From contig KK106981.1 of the NCBI GenBank assembly GCA_000611775.1, positions 4,094,927 to 4,158,926 of the forward strand: 64,000 nucleotides of DNA. Direction: 5' to 3'. The notes under the pieces are model-generated. The model had not been told where the DNA came from. It saw nothing but the letters and a program-made list of their open reading frames with translations, and did not search any database. The DNA comes from Umbilicaria muhlenbergii. Taxonomy: Eukaryota > Ascomycota > Lecanoromycetes > Umbilicariales > Umbilicariaceae. This document shows positions 58,171 to 64,000 of the stretch, in pieces. Position 1 is the first letter of the stretch. Each line of letters starts with the position of its first letter. Both the position numbers and the translations under genes were made by a program.

Positions 58171-59410
58171 CTAGCATACAATCGCGTTATGTATGTAATT
58201 ATACAGTCGGGGTAAAGGGTCGCTGTAGAGCATCTTGAGCATATTGCTGGCTCGCAGCCTGCCAGAGACCCTCTGAAGCATCAAGCTTCACTTGTCAAGG
58301 TGAACCTCGATGGGGTTAACAGCTTTCCGCCAAGGGGCACGGTTTAACAGCTCCCTGTAGTGAAGCAATACCAAAGTGCATATTCCTCGCCCCCGGAGCA
58401 GCCGGCACCGCTGTCTCAACGTTTTTCACAGTCGCCGCCGTAAGAGGTTGCCGGCTCAACAGCGGCTTCCTGTGCTTTATCTTGGTGGCGGCACTTCACC
58501 ATCACAGCGCTCCGTGATGGTGCATCCTGGATCTGTCGCATCCAGATCATATATATGTGGATCAGGAATGAGTGTAGGAAAAAGTAGAACGACGTAAAGC
58601 AAAGGAGCTGTAACAATTTCCACATATTCCGCAGCCAAAGTAGTAAGGAAAAACTCCTATCACAACAGTTCCCATCACACACGCCGGATCACAACGGCAG
58701 TGAAAAATGCTGTGGCTGGGAGAGGAGGTGTAAATCCAACCCTTGGTTTCTCCTCACGAGGATCCAGCCTTTACCAAGGAACCCGCGCCCCCTAAGACCC
58801 CCACTCAACACGAGGGACTCTCCTTTCCTCTCCGCGAGAGAACTAAGTGCGGTTCTATACAGGCACCAAACCTTCGCGAACTCCTGTAGAGGAGTTCACT
58901 TCTTTAACAACCTTAAAGACTGATAGGAGGTTTGAACAGATCTACAAACCCCGCCTCTACGTGGGAGTAGTCTCGGCAAAGGGTGGGACAAAGGAGTCTA
59001 TCGCTCCACCCACCCCACCGCGCACACTACGGTAGGTACATCTAGTGCGGCTCCTGCGGTGGATTCTAGAATCAAGGATCCCCTGGACAGGAGGTTGTCT
59101 CCTCGCTTCAATTGCCAAGCGTGCCAAGGTAGTTGTGAGGATAGCAGTTCCCCCGAGGTCTCTTACCTCCTGCTCAGCCTCCAGCTCAGCCTCCAGTACT
59201 CTCTCTTATCACCAATCTAGCAAAACAACACAAACCAATAGAATTGTAGGGAAAAGTGAATTCCATTCAAAACTCCTCATTAAGCATTACCTATTCCATC
59301 TCCCAACCATAAAATCATACAACTCTCTACTCTCTCATTCACCTAAAAATACAAAACCACGAACCCCTACCCGTCTAAAGCAACCCCCTCCTGGAAGGAA
59401 AAGTCACGAC
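58171..59410. other. Intergenic, 1.2 kb
   Basis: Downstream of abaA. Contains a stretch (58720-59210) with many short direct and inverted words but no gene I can name. Confidence 0.5.
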
Positions 59411-61618
59411 TCAATGATAACCCAACTGAGCGCGTCCATCCAACCCCCCGGCCTCCCCCAACACCTGCCCCTGTGCGTTCCCCTGCCGAGCCATCACACC
59501 CATGTTCTCGTACCCCGGATGCTGAAACTCGACGCCCGCGAACATGGACGCGTGGTACGCGGCCGCCCACTGGTTGTTGGCATCGTACTGTTGTTGTTGC
59601 TGCCGCTGCATGCTCGCCTGTAGCGGCGGTGGCGGCGGGTAAGAGAGCTGCTGATCGTCGTACGGCGGTGGGGGGTCATGGAATTGGATTTGGATCTGGC
59701 CGCCGGTGAAGTCGTTGGTGTTGTTGTCTGTGACGGCGCTGTTCTGTGAGAAATGCGCCACGGACGCCGTGGTAGAACCGTAGGTCGGATCGTGACGGAT
59801 GGAGTTGTAGTTGGATGGAAGGGATGCGGATGATAGGGAGGAGTTGAAGGACGAATATTGCATGCTGTGACCTGGCGAGGTGGAGCTGGGCAGGTTGGGG
59901 TCGGCCATGAGTTCGGCTTGGTGATTGAAGAACTCGGCGTATAGGGGTGTGGCTTGTGGGGTGATGGTGTCGTGGATGGCGCCGTCGATAGTCATAGAAG
60001 GCTGAAGTAACGGAGGCGCAGGTGAGTTGGTCATGATGCGTGACGGAGGCGCATGAAGTTTCCTCCACGTTGTGGTGGCCGTCTCCCCCGGACGCGTTTG
60101 GCGGAACTTCCATAGCAAGATGGCCACTCTTTGGGGAGCCGAGGCGCCGTCCGGGGTGGCAAATATTTCCTGCATAATCGACATCTCTCGTAAATACTGC
60201 CGAGTCTGTTCTGCGTCCGCTTGTATTGCTTGGGGGTCCCCAGTGGCTTCCTCGGCGAATCTGCGCTCGGTGATCTTATGGAAGAGCATTACCCACCACT
60301 TACTCTCGAGTGGGATCTCGAGTCTGACTGTATCGTCTCTTTGAATATGGGTGGATTTGAGGCCATCTCCACATGAATGCATGGGATCAGGTGTACCCGT
60401 CTGGTAAAAATTGGAGAAATATTTGAAATTGTGATAGCCTCTGGTGTATGCCATATCAGCATCAAGGCGGATGCCAAGTTTCGAACCTCGAGGAGGGAAA
60501 GCGTTCATCAGATCGAAATTCGCTTCAAGGAGGACCAATTGCGTGCCATTTAGTTGACCGTCCTCATGGAGAGAGCTTAGACGTGGATATGTTGACCGCC
60601 AGTGCCGGACGTCTTCCAAGACTATCGAGGAAGAACTTATATCGCTCTGTATCGAAGTGTAGATATGAAGAGGATTGCGCCTCTGATTGTCTTCTGTTGG
60701 TGGATTAACCCACATTTCGAAATTGATTCGTTGTATCGAAGGTCCATGAACCGGTGCATTTGAGCCAAGAGTGCCCGCAGGGGGTGGTATGCCATTGGAA
60801 TAGGAATCTTGAAGAACACCAAGTTCATCATAATCCTGGCCAAGTCGTGTGCTGGAGTCTGCAGTCACTAGGTGGCCCGCCGTGCTATCATAGTACTCGT
60901 TTTTTGGTTGCGTATCGAACTGATTTGAGGCCTCGTCGGCAGTCACCAATTTCATCCCTAAGCGATGTCAACGAACATCGAGGGCAATTGAAGGCAATCT
61001 CACATACATGGAGCGTTCTCCTTCATGAAGCCCTTGAGTACTTGGATATGACTTGATACTTGCTTCCGACTCCGCTCTTTGCCCGTCCACTGGAGGATGG
61101 AGTGAGCAATCAGTTCGTTCCTCCCACATGCTTTGCCGGAGAGCGTTTTCTTCTTGCGTCCAATGGGAGGGATCGCCCGTAAAGCTGTTGATAATCAGTC
61201 TAGGCAAAAAAAGGATCTCGTAGCATTGCGGCACACCTCTTTGGAAAGCTTCTTCGAGGTGATCCGGCCAGACTGGTTCGCCGTCAGCACCTGTATCGCG
61301 ACGCTGACGCGCCCGATACGCAAGATACTTTGGTGAATTGAGCTCAGCCTGGGTCAGGATGGGAAGTCTTTGTTTTCGGACACGCTGTAGCCTCCGGCGG
61401 TCCGCTTGTTCCGCAGTAGGCACCAGTTGGGTGGAAGAAGGAGGGCCTTTTGATGTGACTTGGCCATCATAGGACCCTTTCGTGAGGGCTTCTACGTTGT
61501 CCACGGCGCTTGATTGCAGGTTCCCTGAAGTGACTTGGAAGACTCTTTTCGAGGAGTCTAAACGCCCGAGAACTGGGGCGTTGGAGGGCAGCACACACGG
61601 ATTGCGCCGAAGTTCCAT
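59411..61618 (-). CDS. abaA: Conidiation regulator AbaA (TEA/ATTS DNA-binding domain)
   Basis: Three exons on the minus strand: 61618-61237, 61184-61008 and 60957-59411, 701 residues. Exon 1 ends in [14 protein letters not shown]; after a 52-nt intron exon 2 reads [12 protein letters not shown]...[14 protein letters not shown] and [16 protein letters not shown]. Together (about residues 114-186) these form the TEA domain, with the recognition helix [12 protein letters not shown]. Exon 3 begins MKLVTADE and contains the conserved middle region ([53 protein letters not shown]). The C-terminal third is Pro/Gln/Ser-rich. In Aspergillus AbaA follows BrlA in the conidiation cascade, shaping phialides and activating WetA and itself through CATTCY sites. 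Six such sites lie upstream here. Confidence 0.95.
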
Positions 61619-62575
61619 GGACGGAGGCTCGCTGACGGATTCCGGGCAGAGAGGAATGACTGCTAAAGCCGGAGGTATGCAACACGGACAAAGGATTCAA
61701 AAAGGAGTGTGTCTGCTATTCGAAGGAAAAGTATGAAGGGACTGTTGAGTTATGTCAAAGGAATGAATATGTTTAGATGTACATAATGGAGTGGGAGAAT
61801 GTTGATGGTATTTACACAGAAGAATGTAAGAGGGTCCACCTTAGTTTATAGATAATCATCGACGTGCTATCGTGTAAGATTTGACTCCGGAACAGCAATT
61901 AGACACGGATGATAATTGAATGCTGGGAGGGTCACCGCGTAGCTAGACCTTGCCCGAAGAGGCGGCTTTTCCAAGCCAGCCCACGAGGCCTGTATTCGAC
62001 GTATCCCTCATGGTATGGAGTCTTGGTGAACAGCCTTACTGCGATTCCTGATTTGCGGAGACATTGAATAGGCAACTCCTGTGTTAAGCAAGGGATAATG
62101 CTAGAACAACCAGATAAGCTCAGCAGGAACCGAGCACCATTGCGATGGTTCCAGAAAGCCCTTCGCTCGCGCCAAGAGCAATCTCAGGCGCGAGAATGAA
62201 TGCGGCTGCCACAGCAACAAATTGCGAGACGGCGAAAAGCTAGCCGGACGCAGCAATGAGGAATGAGAACCAGTGCTGAAGAAGGTAAAGCCGAGGACAA
62301 GAGATCGACGATGCAACAGACGTGGGATACCACCCGAGAACGGCGCAGTGTAAGTCTTCAAGACATCGTCCATCGTAAGGTGACCTGACAGCAGTGTGGC
62401 GTTTAGGTAATAGATCGCGCTAGGCAGGCGCGGGGGTGCGTGGGGAGCACAAGCAAGTGAGAGCGTCGATGCTCGATGCTCTATGCCAATTGATACTTTA
62501 CGTCTGGTGACGTGGGGCCTTAAGGGTTGTGTCTGAGTATTCGTGCAAGGGGGAAAACTCCTTGGTAGCGCTAAC
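61619..62575 (-). promoter_or_regulatory. abaA promoter with six same-orientation CATTCY sites
   Basis: On the abaA coding strand CATTCC or CATTCT (AbaA sites) occurs at 61658-61653, 61765-61760, 61801-61796, 61826-61821, 62198-62193 and 62265-62260, all in the same orientation. BrlA-type (C/A)(G/A)AGGG(G/A) matches are CAAGGGA at 62089-62095 and CAAGGGG at 62546-62552. The region also separates abaA from MRD1 upstream. Confidence 0.6.
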
Positions 62576-64000
62576 TCAATGTGGGCCATCATCACCACCT
62601 TCGCCACCCTCGTTCGCTCGAACATTAAACTTTCTTCGGCCCGTGCCGGTCAGCTTCTGCAACGCGACCTTATCTGCCTGCCTCCCCGTTTTCTGTTGCA
62701 TCTTCTCAAGCTCCTCTTCCGGGTCGATCGCATCGTCCGCAGCGAAGTCGAGGACCAATCTTCTCCCTAAAAAGTGAGTATCTCGAAGAGCATCCATGGC
62801 ATTTTCGGCTTCTCTTGCGGTTACGAAGTCTGCAAAAGCGAATCCACGAGTGGAACTGCCAAACTTCTTTGGCAGGCGAACGGATCGCAATTGCCCATAA
62901 GCGCCAAACAGCGACCGCACATCTTTTTTCGAAGCTTCGAAGGGCAGGTTCTTGACGATAATCTTTGTTTTCCTGCCAGCGATCTTCTTAGCCCGGTCCT
63001 CCTTCCTCCGTTCTTCTGCTGCATCCAAGGCTTTGTGGGAAGTTTTGATAAGAAGTTCGTAGCCGTCCAATTTATAGCCGTCCATTGCAGCAAGCGCAGC
63101 TCGGGCTTGCTCTTTCGAACGGAACTCGAGAAATCCGAATCCCATACTGAGCACCTCTCCAGGCTTCTTTGGATCAGGCTTCGTCTTGACTCTAGCGGAC
63201 AAAAACCCCTCCAAAGGCTGAAAAGCCTCGCGCAATCCATCATTTGTAGTAGAGAAGTTGAGATTGCGAACGAATAAAGTTGAAGTATCGATGCCTTGTT
63301 GACTGCTGTCCTCTTGCAGCAAATCCGAAGCCGACGTTTTCTTCTCTAGCGGTTTGGAGACGTTGCTCGTGATGTCAGCTGGCTGGACAATGTTCACACT
63401 GAAAAGGTCTCTCGGTGCTTTCTCTAGGAACAAGACCGAGTCCTTGAATTTTCTATATGCAAGAGTGCCGAATGCAGATCGCGCTTGATTTGCTTGCTCG
63501 AATTCTATTATGGCGATAGTACCAGAAGGAGGCATCAGTAGCTTGGTCACATTTCCATGTGCTTCAAACATTTTCCTGAGCTCTTTTGAATCAGTCCCAT
63601 ATGGAAAGTTCTTAACCAGTATTGTAGTGTCACCTCTTTGGCCCTTCTTGAAGGCGTCCAGATTGACTCCATTCGATGCAAAATACGCTTTCGTCTCCTG
63701 AATGATATGCGTCTCCGCATGTGCTTGCTTTACTGCAGCGTCTGATGACGACGGGTCCAAGAGCTCCGATTTCGAAATGCCAAGCCTATCCGATATCGAC
63801 GACGTAACTGCATCAGTATTCATATACATAGAGTTCCAATTAAATGTCAATGATGCAGCCTCTGCTTTCCTCTTAATCTGCTTTTGCTTCTTGATTGGCA
63901 TTTTCGAGATGGCAAACTCATCCAAAGCGTTGTCTTTCTTGGCCGTAGCTGGGAGAATATGCATTAGACGTCCTTGAAAGGGCTTCCTGTCCAGCTCTCC
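62576..64000 (-). CDS. MRD1: Multiple RNA-binding domain protein Mrd1, C-terminal part (runs off right edge)
   Basis: The minus frame is open from the right edge to a stop at 62576, about 474 residues. It enters in the end of an RRM (DRKPFQGRLMHILPA, the end of Mrd1 RRM2), continues with a linker, and carries three further RRMs: TTILVKNFPYGTDSKELRKMF, STLFVRNLNFSTTNDGLREAF with FGFLEFRS, and TKIIVKNLPFEASKKDVRSLF with RGFAFADF. The C-terminus is GTGRRKFNVRANEGGEGGDD, a typical basic-to-acidic Mrd1 end. Mrd1 has five RRMs and is an essential nucleolar factor for 18S pre-rRNA processing in the 90S particle. No intron is seen in this part. Confidence 0.93.
   Translation of the reverse strand, partial: GELDRKPFQGRLMHILPATAKKDNALDEFAISKMPIKKQKQIKRKAEAASLTFNWNSMYMNTDAVTSSISDRLGISKSELLDPSSSDAAVKQAHAETHIIQETKAYFASNGVNLDAFKKGQRGDTTILVKNFPYGTDSKELRKMFEAHGNVTKLLMPPSGTIAIIEFEQANQARSAFGTLAYRKFKDSVLFLEKAPRDLFSVNIVQPADITSNVSKPLEKKTSASDLLQEDSSQQGIDTSTLFVRNLNFSTTNDGLREAFQPLEGFLSARVKTKPDPKKPGEVLSMGFGFLEFRSKEQARAALAAMDGYKLDGYELLIKTSHKALDAAEERRKEDRAKKIAGRKTKIIVKNLPFEASKKDVRSLFGAYGQLRSVRLPKKFGSSTRGFAFADFVTAREAENAMDALRDTHFLGRRLVLDFAADDAIDPEEELEKMQQKTGRQADKVALQKLTGTGRRKFNVRANEGGEGGDDGPH

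Noticed and set aside
58720-59210. Possible mobile-element remnant (cysteine-containing short frame FNCQACQGSCEDS)
   Set aside because: No coherent domain, no terminal repeats or target-site duplication visible; too weak to name an element.

Overview
The window is nuclear DNA of a filamentous ascomycete (Pezizomycotina). Short introns (mostly 46-120 nt, GT...AG with CTAAC/CTGAC branch sequences) interrupt most genes. The gene set is typical of moulds: a TEA-domain conidiation regulator (abaA), a rhodopsin-like membrane protein, a GH71 alpha-1,3-glucanase, the silencing factor Clr2 and a C2H2 plus fungal transcription-factor protein. abaA suggests a conidiating lineage, possibly Eurotiomycetes, but I cannot place it more precisely. 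I see no rRNA, no convincing tRNA, no CRISPR and no recognisable transposon or virus-like element.

Layout. 0-9 kb: start of a very long bridge-like lipid-transfer protein (FMP27 family, running off the left edge), an orphan HELAH-motif protein, a two-domain fluoride exporter divergent from uracil phosphoribosyltransferase, and a formaldehyde-dehydrogenase-like zinc enzyme. 9.7-16 kb: importin alpha divergent from the telomere protein POT1, then a GPI-type GH16 wall enzyme. 17.5-29.1 kb: a C2H2/fungal_trans regulator, a 4.8-kb gene-free stretch, and the Ras exchange factor CDC25. 29.1-36.3 kb: gene-poor and the most accessory-looking part, with a rhodopsin-like gene and a PSR-type phosphatase that has lost its catalytic C-terminal half. 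36.3-46.9 kb: a peroxisomal ABCD half-transporter, a single-pass membrane protein, Clr2 (five-part gene pieced together here from four exons) and a Ser/Thr kinase. 48-57.3 kb: GH71 glucanase, NPR2, NGG1/ADA3 and a membrane RING-H2 ubiquitin ligase. 57.7-64 kb: a possible small secreted protein, abaA, and MRD1 (running off the right edge).

The genes form no single pathway. Functional threads are nutrient and Ras/TORC1 signalling (CDC25, NPR2), chromatin and chromosome ends (POT1, Clr2, ADA3), wall remodelling and development (GH16, GH71, AbaA) and detoxification (fluoride exporter, formaldehyde-type dehydrogenase). The most interesting signals are regulatory or structural: six same-orientation CATTCY sites upstream of abaA, abutting CCGAGG sites upstream of the fatty-acid ABC transporter, a GCGGGG/CCCCGC pair upstream of the dehydrogenase, the truncated phosphatase, and a duplicated peptide motif in the fluoride exporter tail. 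All gene models were made by eye from reading frames, splice signals and remembered family sequences; no database search was run.
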